From NCBI GenBank assembly GCA_022575985.1, contig JAKSXM010000277.1, forward strand, positions 1,116,001 through 1,180,000: 64,000 bases of DNA, given 5' to 3'. A program made the translations under genes and the position numbers. The stretch comes from Anagrus nilaparvatae. Lineage: Eukaryota > Arthropoda > Insecta > Hymenoptera > Mymaridae. Below, piece by piece: positions 1 to 10,734 of this stretch (position 1 is its first letter; every line of letters begins with the position of its first letter). The notes under the pieces are model-generated. The model was not told where the DNA came from, searched no databases, and saw only the letters and a program-made list of their open reading frames with translations.

Positions 1-1003
1 GCACAGTGCTCTTCTCGTGTAGCGTAACTTTTAAGTATGTACAGGCACCGTATGATTTATCGGAAGCATCTGCAAATCCATATATCTCATACTTAGCTCC
101 CGTGACATATTTTAAAAAATAGTAAAGTACGAACGATAATATTGCACGAGAACGTTCCATATGACCTAAACCTTCATAAGCATGCATAAATTTATGGTAG
201 GCTTGAGCAAAGTCAAGATTAGTTTTAAAGCGAGCTTCGGTTTTTTCAAATACTTTTTTCGCATGTTGAAAGGAGCCATTAAAGTTTAGACCTGCAGTGT
301 CCAAATCATTAAAAGGCAATCTTACAACATAGCGACCTTCCGAATCACGCGAATGAGTTTGAACAAAATAATTTTCACAAGCCTGCTCATCCAGAGTAAG
401 CTAAGCTTGTGGAGAGATCGAAATCTCCTCTTGTTGCCAAAATCGCTCTAAGTTAAATGCTAAATCAGAGTTTATATGAAGTTTAGTCATCAGTAAGCAA
501 GAATTTGAAGTGAATCCCGAATTACCAGAAATTATCCAGTCAAGCTCTGAGCTGGTTGCAATAGGTTCATGTTCTTGTCCTTTAATAATTTCACCAATAA
601 TTAAAGAGGAGTGACAACCTGAACATAATAGCAAATCTATGCGACCCTTGTTAGCAAATCCAGGATCAGCTAATTGCAAATGGCTAATATGAGGGAATTT
701 TTTAGGATCAATACCTGAATTAGGTGCGTAAGATGAAATTTTTGGTATTATAAAAGCATCAACATTAAGTACATAATCTGAATAAAAGTGAGGTCTAATC
801 TGAAGATTTACTATATTTGAGCAAACAATATCAGTTTTACCACCAATTCCTGATACAGGTAGTTGAGCAGGTTCTTTTATAAGGCGCAATTTCTTAAATA
901 AAGAAGTAGTTATAAATGAGGTTCGGGAGCATTGGTCAATTAGAGCTCTTGCCAATACTTCCAGTCCATTTTTTGAGCAAACTTTAACTACAGCTGTCGC
1001 CAA
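1..1003 (-). pseudogene. Bel/Pao pol: protease, RT N-terminus and RNase H start, RT core deleted
   Basis: The first part is a retroviral-type aspartic protease (DUF1758-like). The usual active-site triad is altered: the sequence reads ALIDQCSRTSFIT, keeping the Asp but losing the Ser-Gly that normally follows. After an in-frame TAG at 401-403 the same frame continues with DEQACENYFVQTHSRDSEGR and MHAYEGLGHM, the conserved block that leads into the Bel/Pao reverse transcriptase. It then jumps within a few residues to IYGFADASDKSYGACTYL, the first RNase H motif. Several hundred residues of RT are therefore missing. Upstream, the frame continues into gag across the TGA at 1025-1027. Confidence 0.85.
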
Positions 1004-1027
1004 AAGGGGTTGAGATAGTAATTGTCA

Positions 1028-1740
1028 AGAACTGGTTGATATTGCACTATTTTCAGCAATAGCTACCTCTGTATTGACGCTAAGAGTGGCATGATTTGTG
1101 TCATTACCACTATTTTTAGGATTTTTTTTAAAGCCTTTAATATGCAAAGATGTATGATGCTTCTGCTTGCAAATAGTACACCTTTTTGTAGATGTGCAAT
1201 TTGAGATAAAGTGTGAACCTAAGCAATTAAAGCATCTTTTATGTTTAGAAACAATCTCCTCTCTTTGCTTTGGGGTTTTGTTTTTATAATCTGCACAAAA
1301 CAAAAAGAAGTGATTGGCTTTACAAATAATGCAGCTATTATTTAAACTTTGGCTTGATTTATTTTGATTATTAGCAGAGGTACTAAAAACTTTAGCAGAA
1401 TTATTGGAATTATTTGCAGATTTATATTTATTGAAGTCCATAACTTGTTTGTTAGTATTACTACTACCAGCTTCTTCTATTGACTCTAAAATGCTAATTT
1501 GGCTTTCAATAAACTCCAACAATTTTGCTAAAGAAGGAGGCTCAGAGCTAGCTTTTACATTCACCGTAGCATTATCAGTTCCATTATTTGCAGGAGGTGG
1601 TAAAGAGTTACAATAGGTATTGTAATAAATTTCCCATTGTTTGCGAGAGTCAGTATCAAGTAAATTTAAAATGTGAAAAACTACCAGATCATCCCAAGAA
1701 TCTACTGCTCTAGCTAACCCTTTTAAGCTGAAAGAGGGGA
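1028..1740 (-). pseudogene. Bel/Pao gag C-terminal half with three Cys/His knuckles
   Basis: Frame continuous with the protease. It starts with AVDSWDDLVVFHIL, typical of the Bel/Pao gag linker, just past a frameshift that separates it from the N-terminal half. The C-terminal third holds three closely spaced zinc-binding motifs: CIICKANHFFLFC, CFNCLGSHFISNC and CTICKQKHHTSLH. These would bind nucleic acid in the particle. The middle is Asn/Ser-rich and probably disordered. It ends in a TGA at 1025-1027 and shares its frame with the protease downstream. Confidence 0.8.
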
Positions 1741-2424
1741 GTTGACATCGGACAAAATTTTCTTAAGCTCAGTTGCAGAAGGTTTTAGAATAGACTTAAG
1801 TGAGTATAAATTTGCAATGTAGGCATGCACAAGCCTCTTTTTAACCTCATACCTCTCCTTAAGCTTATTCCAAACTTTCTCAAAATTTGCATCAGTAGGT
1901 TGATATGAGGCAGCTATAGTAGCTGCATCACCTTCAAGAACTGAAATTAGTTGATGCCATTTCGCTACATTAGAATAATTTTTCCTGTTGATAACTGAGG
2001 ACTGGAAAACATCCCTAAAGGATTCCCATGCAGTATATTCACCACTAAAGTGAGGTATTTGTAATGGGAGTAGCCTCTCATTATCTAAAGTTACTATTTG
2101 AGGTCTAGGTATGGGACGATCATTATTCTCATGGGTAACATTTGAGTCTAGAAAGGTCTGAAAACTACACATATTTTGTATGTAATGTTCTTCCACACAA
2201 GAAAAATGATCGTCCTTAAAATAGGGTTGATCCTGAAGTGATTCATAATCTTTATGTGCTATTAAGGACATGTTATTTTGTTCATAGGTTGACCACAATT
2301 TTTTTAAGTGGCTCATCCTTGTTTTACAATTAGATACTGTCAAATCATTAGTATCTTGGAACATTTTATATGCATTTTTAAGCCTAGGATATAATTTTGC
2401 CTGTTCTAATATTAATGATGTCAT
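1723..2424 (-). pseudogene. Bel/Pao gag N-terminal half (DUF1759-like)
   Basis: A 233-codon frame beginning with ATG at 2422-2424. It carries the DUF1759 signature LPLQIPHFSGEYTAWESFRD and WHQLISVLEGDAA, followed by the ANFEKVWNKLKERYEVKKRL helix block. That family is the gag of Bel/Pao elements and builds the virus-like particle. The frame is lost near 1740 by a 1- or 2-nt shift, after which the sequence resumes in another frame as the zinc-knuckle half. Confidence 0.88.
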
Positions 2425-2499
2425 TTTAATTTATTTAACAACAATAAAAAAAAAAAAAAAAAAACAATATAGCAATGGTGCTAATTAGAGCAAGATTAA

Positions 2500-2710
2500 T
2501 TACAATATAATTCTTTTTTAAATAAAAAAGATATAATTAGTGTTATTAAAATTGTTGAAAAATAAATCAAAGCTAATTCTTCTTTTTCATAAAAAGAAAA
2601 AATTAGTGCTATTAAGAATTATAAAAAATCAAGCAAATTTAATATGACTTTTGTATAAAAAGAACAAATTAGTGTTACTAAAATTTAAGAAAAATCAAGC
2701 AAAGATAAAC
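2500..2710. repeat. Imperfect tandem repeat, ~80-bp unit, three copies
   Basis: Each copy runs roughly: a run of A/T, ATTAGTGTTATTAAAATT, then AAAAATCAAGCAAA and a T-rich end. The three copies begin near 2530, 2600 and 2665. The array sits in the leader of the Bel/Pao element and may be part of it. Confidence 0.6.
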
Positions 2711-3562
2711 AAATATACAAAAAAAATATTTTTTTTAATTTATAGACAATATTAGACAGAGACAGACAAATTATCAAGAAATTCCCTTTTTTTTTTTTTT
2801 CATAGACACAAATAGACCAATATAGACTAATCAGCAAAAAGAAATTTCTTTTTTATATCCTTAGACTTTTCTCTTACAATAACCAAATCTCAAGTACCAT
2901 AGTGGAGCTAAAGCTATATAAAATACAAATATAAAATATTACAATAGTAAGTGTGTATAACAACTTCCCTTTAAAAATTATTATAGTGTAAATATTGAAA
3001 AATAAAATCAATTATTAAATTAATTGAAAAAATTGTTTGAGTTAATAAATCAAAAGAAAAAAATAACTACAATCATCAATGATCTAATTTCAAATGGAAA
3101 ATCATTATAATATTTACACTTGAGATATAGTTAATGTTAAAGTATGGTTTTTGTAAAACAATATTAAAAATTTGTAAAACAATTTTAGATTTGAGAAATA
3201 GTTAAAGCCTATTATCTGATTTTGTTCAAAGTATTTAAATTGATTTTAATTTAATTTAAGAATATATATTCAAATAGAAAAAATAATGTGCATTTGAGCA
3301 TTTAATAATTAACCTTCCTATACAATAATTTTAAATATAATGTTAAAATAATATTAACTAAGGTTACAACAATAGAAAAGTTAACTTTATGTGCTTAACT
3401 GGCGACGCAAAATCAACCCTGGATGTTCCAAAGCCTGCCTATGACCTGATGTTGTGTTTGAGCAGCAAATGAAATGTCAAGAATCATCAGAGTCCACAAT
3501 GTTTGAGGTCCAGCCAGGTAGTATCAATTAAATCCAAATCACCAGTCCAAAAACGCCAAAGC

Positions 3563-3578
3563 TGTAACCTAGGTTACA
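3563..3578. repeat. Perfect 16-bp palindrome TGTAACCTAGGTTACA
   Basis: The sequence equals its own reverse complement. It begins with TGTAAC and ends with GTTACA, the sort of TG..CA end found at LTR termini, and lies beyond the GC-richer patch upstream of the Bel/Pao gag. It is a candidate outer LTR edge. No second copy is visible in the window to confirm that. Confidence 0.35.
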
Positions 3579-3600
3579 TCAAAATTAATTCGACCAAGCT

Positions 3601-5214
3601 CAAATTAAGTAATTGTTTAATAACATACCATAATATTTGACATAACCCAGCAGAAAAAGAAATTTTTAATTTACACAATATTATTTCAAGAAAAAAAAAA
3701 TTTAATTTTACACAAGTTAGTAAAAAAAAGATGTTAAGTTTTATTTAAACAGCAAATAAATGATTTTAAAATTTTATAGGTTATGTTTTTTTTTTTTTTT
3801 ACTTTATAAGCAATATACAAAATTTACTCACACTCACACACTAGCTCCCACTCCTTAATGTAATTAATTTTTTAAATATACAAAAAATTTTAATTATGAT
3901 AAAATATAATTTGAAAATTTACGTTTATTTTAATTTAAGCAAATTATTATATTTTATATTGCAGACAAAATTATTTATATAAAATAATTGATAATTAGAA
4001 GAAAAGATACTTAAAAAATAAAAATACGTTTTAAAAGTATCAATTTAGATTATTTTATATACGAAAAGTAAATGCTAAAAAGCATACTGAAAAAAAAACT
4101 TATCTTTTTTAACAATACCAAGCAGTCGACGCAGTTTTAAAAAATTAAGATGGCAGCTTACATTTGAAAATGATCGTCGTCGTTCTTGCGCGCGTCTCGA
4201 TGATAATTTCTAGTCGTTGTTGTTCTGCGCGCGTCTCGATGATAATTCATAGGCCTCTTTCCCCTTTCTTGTATATCTTACACATTGAAGGCGCTCCTTC
4301 CTTAATGGCGGCAGAACAGCGAAGATTTGGTAAAGGACTGCGCGCGCTACCCGGCAACGATGTTGATAATTTTACAGAAATTTACGATAATGGAGTTCAG
4401 CTTCAATTTCCCCCTTTTTTCACTGATGACGTCACGATGAATTTTTATTTCAGCATTAAATTTTTCTTTTTAAAAATTTACATAAACTTGCACTTTTTCT
4501 TTTTTTCTTAATTAATCTTGAGTATTAAAAAAAAATTTTTTTTGAACGTCAATTTTAGCAATTTACAGTTTTTTCAGCTTGCCCATTTCTAATTCTTGAT
4601 TTAAAAAAAAAAAAAGAGAATTTCATTTTTTCCACTATTTTTTGAAATGTCAACTGTTGCAAATTTTTTTGAAATACTATAATAAAAATACGTTGACACG
4701 ACCACATAACACAAAAATCCAGTTCATAATAATTTAAAAAAAAAATATATTATTTTTTGCTCTGCCCGTATAGTAATAAAACTACACTGTCTATTTTAAA
4801 GCACACACCATTTATAATTTATAACAAAACCATGCTTTTAAATGTACACTCCATCCACCATCTTGAATTTTTAATCTTCTCAAGCACATGTTTTTTCTTT
4901 TAAAAATTATCACAAAAAACTTGATTTTATGCTTTTATTAGCAGTTGTAGGTTCATTCCTGGGATGCCAAATGTTTAGAGATGGATGGATGGATAGATAG
5001 ATGATAATGGTTATGGTGGTTATAATTAATATAATGTGCACACAATTTTAGATATGATATAACTTTATTTGAGAGTTATTGCTCTCTTGCGATGCGGCGG
5101 AGCACTGAGGCTCGGAACGCTTATACATATAAAATAAAGGGGGGGAGCTCACCAACATATATACACTATTTACATATACACAACACGTGGAAATAAATGA
5201 GGCATTACATCCAA
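3601..5214. other. AT-rich spacer with a short GC-rich repeated patch
   Basis: Mostly A/T-rich sequence without recognisable coding potential. Around 4180-4247 a motif containing GCGCGCGTCTCGATGATAAT occurs twice in tandem, about 37 bp apart. It lies just downstream of AAGATGGC, a motif seen in some promoters. An open frame at 4164-4511 covers this patch but resembles nothing I know and is probably chance. A (GATG)n/(GATA)n microsatellite sits at 4979-5005. Confidence 0.4.
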
Positions 5215-5342
5215 ATTAAAAAAAAAAAGTACCTCGAGCTTTTTTGGTGAAAAAAATTTTGAAAAAAAATTAGGTCTTAATGTCGTGTTGGCTGTGAAAT
5301 ATCACCGGTTGCAGTGCGACATACATAAATACATACATACAT

Positions 5343-5398
<56 letters not shown>

Positions 5399-5520
5399 TT
5401 TTTTTAAAAACCGGTTTTTTAGCTTCCTGAGGTCTTGCTTATAAACGTGCTTATATGCCAAACTATCGAAAATCAAAATTTTACCTATAACAAAGGTTCC
5501 TCTATGAGGAACCAATATTA
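5215..5520 (-). repeat. Satellite-bearing dispersed repeat, copy A (head plus about one unit)
   Basis: Reverse complement of 57715-58000. Shared parts are the hairpin GGTTCCTCTATGAGGAACC (5495-5513), the line GCATATAAGC..., the AAAAACCGGTTTTTTAGCTTCC stretch, a CA/GT microsatellite flanked by a TACA/GTAC run, and the start of the ~155-bp satellite unit (AGGTCTTAAT, then AAAAAGCTCGAGGTAC). This is one of four related copies in the window. Confidence 0.75.
5325..5396. repeat. Compound microsatellite (ATAC)n-(AC)n
   Basis: About ten ATAC units are followed by about eighteen AC dinucleotides. The position within the dispersed repeat is conserved: copy B has a (TG)n-(TACG)n tract at the same place. 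The microsatellite therefore belongs to the element. Confidence 0.9.
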
Positions 5521-6680
5521 CAATTTACAAAAGATTGTAATATAAGAGAATTTAAAGACCTTAAAGTAGACAAGCCTTCATCCAGAAGCATTGAACCAGG
5601 ACTGCACAGCATCAGCGAGTAGAAGACCAAGAAGAGTTGACATCCAAAGGAGAAGCACAGCTTTGATCAAGAGCCCAATACAGCAACAGTAACTACAAGC
5701 GACACAATGTATAATTAGAAAAAAAATTTTAATTCAATTTAGAAAAAAAAAAAAGAAATTTTCTTTTTGTAAAGAAAAGATATGGTTAATTGATATATTT
5801 GCATGTATATTATTAGTATTAATAATTTTAGCAAAAAGACGTGTAATTTTTTCAATTGAACTAGCAATCAATAATAATAATTATTTAGTAAAAAGTAATA
5901 TGATAATTAAAATTTTTTAACAATAGATTCTAGTACTAATAAATAGCAAACATGTAATTTTTTCAATAGAAGTTGCAATCAAAAAGATTAATTATTTATT
6001 AAAAAGTCATATGATAATTTTATTTGTAAAATATTGATTCAACCAGAACTAATAAATTTAGCAAGCAGAAAATTTAATTACTTAGTATAAAATATAATTT
6101 GTTTAAAGTATAATAATTTTTTGATAAAGTAGTGAATAAAAACAATCTAATTATTGTTGAATTAAATTGTATTTAATTTTAAATTTAAATAGTAGATAAG
6201 ATTATACAAAAGAAAATAATAAAAAACAATTTGTTTAATTATTAGAAAAAAGCTTGAGTTTAAAATAATATTAAATACTTAAAAAACATGAAATATAACC
6301 TCCCTTTGATTGTTGAGATGTTGTCTGCTAATAATCAAAAAATTCGAAGATGACGAAGGACAGCGTGGATTGCCGACTGCGGTCGAAGCTCGATGGCGTA
6401 AGTGGTGGGTTGAAAAATCAAAATGGCTGACCAATTGAACTTCATATGCCGCCCCTCCAAAATGACGATATGATCATAAAATGGCAAAAAATACCTGGAG
6501 ATTGGATTTTGTCCTTGAAGATGATTTTCAATTTTATAGACGAAGACTAGAAGACGATTTTTTGACACGATTTCCCAATGACTTTTCCAGGTGATGATAA
6601 GTTAGACGATATTTTGACTTGATTACTAAATTAGACGATATTTTGATTTTTTGCTTTTCCAAGTGATGTTGTAAGACGAA
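5521..6680. other. Intergenic, with ~120-bp imperfect repeats
   Basis: 5521-5710 is less AT-rich, and the frame KDLKVDKPSSRSIEPG is open for about 30 codons, but I cannot identify it. From about 5810 to 6070 a ~120-bp unit (TAGCAAAAAGACGTGTAATT, then ATTATTTAGTAAAAAGTAAT) recurs two to three times with decay. 6330-6600 is moderately GC-richer with no supported gene. Confidence 0.4.
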
Positions 6681-6682
6681 GT

Positions 6683-6852
6683 CTACAGACGACGAAGACA
6701 ATTTTTTTCCATGTAAAATTTTTAATTTTTTGGCAATTCTAGTAATTTTGTAGATGACGAAGACAATTTTTTTCCATGCAAAATTTTTAATTTTTATTTC
6801 AATTCTAGTAATTTTGTAGACGATGAAGACAAATTTTTTCCATGTAAAATTT
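6683..6852. repeat. Tandem repeat, ~63-bp unit, about 2.7 copies
   Basis: The unit contains GACGAAGACAATTTTTTTCC and TGTAAAATTTTTAATTTTT, ending in CAATTCTAGTAATTTTGTAG. Copies begin near 6688, 6751 and 6816 with few differences between them, so the array is fairly young. Confidence 0.75.
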
Positions 6853-7731
6853 TACCAGATGTTTAAAAATTTTGATTGTAGTTTCAGTTTAAAGTTGACA
6901 AATTTCCATTACGAAAACACGTGCAGTTTTTTTTTTTAACTTTTACGAAACACGTGAACTGAAAATTTTTTATGTTTCAAATTTTTCACTGATATGTAGT
7001 TATTACTCTAAAAAAATTTTGTCTTGCTGATGATGAAGAAAAAAATAAATTTCAAAAATTTTGCACGTGCACGAAGACGAAAGAGAAAAAAAGAAATTTC
7101 TTGACTATTCACTTCTTTTTTTTTTTTATTTTATTTCTCTTTATTTTTTGCTTGTTCGCTCTCACAAAAATAAGTCAATATGCACGAAATTTTTCAAAAT
7201 TTCGCACGTGCACTTGATTGTAGAAAAAAATAATGTTGCACTATTATCACGAAAAAAAATATATCATTATAACTATGCACTGATTAATAAGGCACCCATT
7301 AAAAAAAATATTCACGGCTTGAATGTCCAGATGTTCCAAATAAGGATTTATTATGGCGAAACTAGGAGAAAATAACTGAGACGGCCATTTAAATAATATA
7401 TACCAGAGCGTTTATTGAGAACGTGTGTGCACATCGCCACACCTGAGAGCGAACTGGCTTTCGCCGTGGTTACACAAAGGAGGCGCTCATGCGCAGTATA
7501 AAATAAGTTACAATGTATATCATACATATAAGAACGCGTACAATACAATAACGCATATTACATATACCGAGATAATGAAACTCGACATGATACGTGGATG
7601 CCAACTGCAATAACTGATTTTATTTTTAACGTATTAACGTATTTCATCGAAATTAATCTTTTAAAAACTTAGAATTGTTAGAAATAATATTTTTAGCCTA
7701 AGAAAGGCAGACAAATTTCAAGAAAAAAATC

Positions 7732-7801
7732 CCTCCTGGTGGATTCGAAGCCACAACCTTCAGATTACTAGTCTGATGCTCTAACACTGAGCTACAGGAA
7801 G
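7732..7801 (-). tRNA. tRNA-Thr-like sequence (anticodon AGT), probably pseudogene
   Basis: The 70-nt sequence folds as acceptor CTTCCTG/CAGGAGG (paired, one G-T), D arm GCTC..GAGC and anticodon stem TCAGA/TCTGA with loop CTAGTAA (anticodon AGT, Thr). The T arm is GTGG..CCAC with CTTCGAAT, one nucleotide short of canonical and lacking the usual G53-C61 pair. The good acceptor and anticodon arms but abnormal T arm suggest a decayed tRNA or a tRNA-derived repeat. Confidence 0.5.
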
Positions 7802-7888
7802 GTATGACATTCGCAATCCAGAAAGACTGTTTTCTTGAAATTTTCGGTTAATTCTTGGTCAACAACCATTTTTAGATATTTTTTTAAT

Positions 7889-7959
7889 GACTCTTCAGCT
7901 CAGTGTTAGAGCATCAGACTAGTAATCTGAAGGTCGTAGCTTCGAATCCGCCAAAGGGG
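7889..7959 (+). tRNA. tRNA-Thr-like sequence, more degenerate copy
   Basis: Inverted partner of the 7732-7801 copy. It keeps the D arm (GCTCAGTGTTAGAGC), the anticodon arm with AGT and TTCGAATCC, but the acceptor halves (GACTCTT and CAAAGGG) barely pair. Most likely a pseudogene formed with the palindrome. Confidence 0.4.
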
Positions 7960-8301
7960 ATTTTTTTTTTTTTTTTTTGAAATTTTTTTCTGCCTTTTTT
8001 AGGCTAAAAATATTATTTCTAACAATTCTAAGTTTTTAAAAAACTAATTTCGATGAAATACGTTAATACGTTAAAAATAAAATAACTTATTGCAGATGGC
8101 ATCCACGTATCGTGTCGAGTTTCATTTTCTCGGTATATGTAATATACGTTATTGTATTGTACGCGTTCTTGTATGTATGATATACATTGTAACTTATTTT
8201 ATACTGCGCATGAGCGCCTCTTTTTTGTAAACACGGCGAAAGCCAGTTCGCTCTCAGGTGTAGCGATGTGAAACAGTATTTCTGGATTGCGAATGTCATA
8301 T

Positions 8302-8371
8302 CTTCCTGTAGCTCAGTGTTAGAGCATCAGACTAGTAATCTGAAGGTTGTGGCTTCGAATCCACCAGGAGG
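8302..8371 (+). tRNA. tRNA-Thr-like sequence (anticodon AGT), third copy
   Basis: Identical in arrangement to the 7732-7801 copy but on the plus strand, with the same acceptor (CTTCCTG/CAGGAGG), anticodon loop CTAGTAA and short T arm. A long T run follows shortly after 8371 and could end Pol III transcription. Confidence 0.5.
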
Positions 8372-8520
8372 GATTTTTTTCTTGAAATTTGTCTGCCTTT
8401 TTTAGGCTAAAAATATTATTTCTAACAATTCTAATTTTTTAAAAGATTAATTTCGATGAAATACGTTAATACGTTAAAAATGAAAAAAGTGATTGCAAGG
8501 GCATCCACGTATTATGTCGA

Positions 8521-9587
8521 ATTTAATAGATCATAGATTTATTTAATTAGCTCTCTAGGTCAAATAATTCGCCAATAATAATATTTTTAAATTATTGTTA
8601 TTCCAATTACCAATAAAATGAAAAAAAAGTTTCCAATAAAAATTAAAATCTTGAAAATAGCTTATATTAGACAAAAATAATATTTAAACCATCTAATATT
8701 CTAATATATATATATAGAATTATTTATTCTAATTATAGAGCAAAGCTCTACATTAATGGATGCAAAAACTTGTGGGCACGATATCTCAACAACAATCCAT
8801 CGGATTACTTTTACTTTTCAAAACTGTGTTTCTTTTATCAAGTTGATGGAACCTATAGTTGTTGGGCCCAATCCACTATTTTTAAAAGCATGTTTATTCT
8901 TGTATTTTCGCTTCGAAGAGGTGAAAAACCTTATAAATGCAAACGGCGCAATAAAATTCATAGCTTTTTTATAAAATTTGAATCAATGAAATATCATAGA
9001 AATCCAAATTAACACAAGATACTTTACTTTTAGGCACGATCAACCTATGTATGCAACAAATAGATAAAATCGTGCTTTATAAGTTTTTTAAGTTAAAAAA
9101 CAAAAAAGTTTCTAAATTGTCCCTATCGTGGAGAAATTTCGTTTCCAGGTCATACCGATGCCTGCACATGCTTTTATTAACTTGGTGTGTGTAGGGATGT
9201 CTGTTCGAGAAAGTGTATCCTCAAGATCTTAGAACCTATTCGATGAATCAAAAATCCCTTAAACCAAACTTTTTGAAATCAGATCTAGTTCTAAGGTTTT
9301 CAATTTCAAGTGATTTTCATTAAGTCCTTGCAGAGAAATATCCAAAAAACTGATTGCAGATATCAAATAAAATTATGAAAAAAATGATAAAGATGGTTAA
9401 AAACCTAATAAGTTTTTAATTCTTTTGAAGGTTACTTCATTGGAAAAAAATGAGTTTAGGAACCTGGTAATGATAATGGTATGGTAATATGAGTATGGTA
9501 ATATAATATGGTAATATGAATAAGTGCATATGAGTATGACAACTGAATTTTGGCACAGAGATATTAAAGACTTAAATACATACACTT
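8521..9587. other. Spacer with a zinc-finger-linker-like scrap
   Basis: Mostly non-coding. The plus-strand frame at 8770-9012 contains GEKPYKCK, the linker and first Cys of C2H2 zinc fingers, but no complete finger follows (no CX2C...HX3H spacing). It could be a relic of a zinc-finger gene or a chance match. The rest shows no recognisable feature. Confidence 0.3.
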
Positions 9588-10030
9588 TTGTATCCTAATT
9601 TTTTCGACCGCGTATTTTGTTAAAAGTTATAGATCCACAAAAATAGCCAATTTTTGAAAAAAAACTAAAAGTATGAAACCCCGGGAGAGCCAAGGTTTTT
9701 AACTAAGGCCAAAACATAATAAGTTTAAATTTGACTTTTTTCGGTATTTTAATTCTGGAAAGGCATGTCGGGCCATTGAAGACGTTTATCCGAGCTCAAA
9801 ATCATGTATACTATAAACTAATAGTGCGAGTAAACGGCGGATCTTCAATAGCCCGTCATGCCCTTCCAGAGCCAAAATACCAAAAAATTGAAATACAAAT
9901 TAAGCATGTTTTGGGTTAATGTAAAAATCTAATCTATTTCGAGGTGTCATAGTTTCAGTTTTTCTTTCTTCAAAAATTGGTTAACTTCTTCTAGAGCACG
10001 CGACCAAAAAAATTAGAATACAAAAGTAGG
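9588..10030. repeat. Foldback repeat, ~440 bp
   Basis: The outer ends ACTTTTGTATCCTAATTTTT and AAAAAAATTAGAATACAAAAGT are inverted copies. The inner arms GGAAAGGCATGTCGGGCC (from about 9760) and GCCCGTCATGCCCTTCC (to about 9872) are also inverted, giving a near full-length hairpin with a short loop around 9805. No open frame spans it. It looks like a snapback-type non-autonomous element. Confidence 0.7.
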
Positions 10031-10302
10031 TATGCTTTGATTCTGAAATACGCAATCTGGGGTACAAAGTGGCTGAGAAGTAGAGTACATGAAATCAGCA
10101 AGAACTACCCCATTTTAAGGTTTTTTTGAAATATTTTGGAAGCAGAGCTAAAATTATCTAATTAACTGTCTTTTTTGAAGAAAGGGTCGGAAAATATTGG
10201 AACTCAATAAAGCTTTAATTGGGTTATAAAACTAATTTGTAATTATCACCTTTACTGGATGTTAAAATTCTAAACCCAAATTGTTCTCATTCTGTAAACC
10301 TG

Positions 10303-10511
10303 TATTATTCTAAGTCCTTAAATCGAAAATATTCTAAGTCCTTCAACTCGAATTATTACAAGTCACTAAACCCGGGTTATTTTAAGTCCCTAAATTTGAA
10401 TTTTTCTAAGCCTCTAAAAGTAAATTATTCTAAGTCCCTAAATAGAAATTATTTTAAGTCCCTAATCAAGGATTATTCTAAATACCTAAATCGAAATTTG
10501 TCTAAGTACCA
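10303..10511. repeat. Minisatellite, 26-27-bp unit, about eight copies
   Basis: Units resemble TATTCTAAGTCCCTAAATCG plus AAAT, and recur from near 10303 to 10511 with scattered substitutions. The even spacing without unique spacers rules out a CRISPR-type array. Confidence 0.85.
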
Positions 10512-10734
10512 TTGGACCTTCCCCCCTTAAATTAGACACATTTGACCCCCTTTTGGAATTTCAGATTCACAGGTTACCCCTCCTTACCCCAACATGTCCA
10601 ATGTTAAAACTACGATTTTTGCAGCAAATTGAAAATTGATCATTTTGGGCTAAAAATGGGCAACCGTTTTACTGACTGGAAGGAAGAGAATTTAAACTAA
10701 AAAATTAAAAAAATAAAATATTTTGCAAAGTATT

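Larger units (their letters stand above)
1..2424 (-). mobile_element. Bel/Pao-type LTR retrotransposon, internal coding part, degraded
   Basis: Reading right to left, the stretch encodes a DUF1759-type gag, a run of Cys/His knuckles, a retropepsin-like domain and the start of pol, the domain order of the Bel/Pao superfamily. One frameshift (about 1720-1745) and stop codons at 1025-1027 and 401-403 break the polyprotein. Most of the reverse transcriptase is deleted near 175-220. The 3' part lies outside the window. This is a dead copy. Confidence 0.9.
2425..3600 (-). other. Non-coding 5' region of the Bel/Pao element (possible leader/LTR)
   Basis: This lies upstream of the gag start in the element's orientation, so it should hold leader and 5' LTR. 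I see an A-rich tract (2443-2464), three diverged copies of an ~80-bp unit (2500-2710) and a more GC-rich patch (3400-3560). I could not find a convincing primer-binding site or a second LTR copy, so the boundary is not defined. Confidence 0.4.
7430..8520. repeat. Palindromic repeat with three tRNA-like modules
   Basis: Left arm 7430-7801 and right arm 7889-8270 are inverted copies, centred near 7845. Each carries a GC-richer flank (GAGCGAACTGGCTTTCGCCG on the left), a TATAAAATAA motif and a tRNA-like sequence on the inner side. A third tRNA-like module plus part of the flank follows at 8302-8520. The flank just outside the tRNA (AAATCCCTCC / GGAGGGATTT, then a CTGCCT...TTAGGCT line) is shared by all three. 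A tRNA-bearing unit was evidently duplicated in inverted and direct order. Confidence 0.8.

Noticed and set aside
3400..3430. TGGCGACGCAAAATC as a retroelement primer-binding site
   Set aside because: It begins like an Arg-type site but lies in the orientation opposite to the Bel/Pao element and diverges after seven bases.
4164..4511. Plus-strand 115-codon frame in a GC-richer patch
   Set aside because: No recognisable domain; it contains a short tandem duplication and ends in poly-Phe from a T-rich tract.
5270..5515. Minus-strand 81-codon frame with a Cys-Val repeat
   Set aside because: Translation of the (AC)n microsatellite within the dispersed repeat.
10303..10511. Regularly spaced repeats resembling a CRISPR array
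   Set aside because: No unique spacers, units are head-to-tail, and the DNA is clearly eukaryotic.
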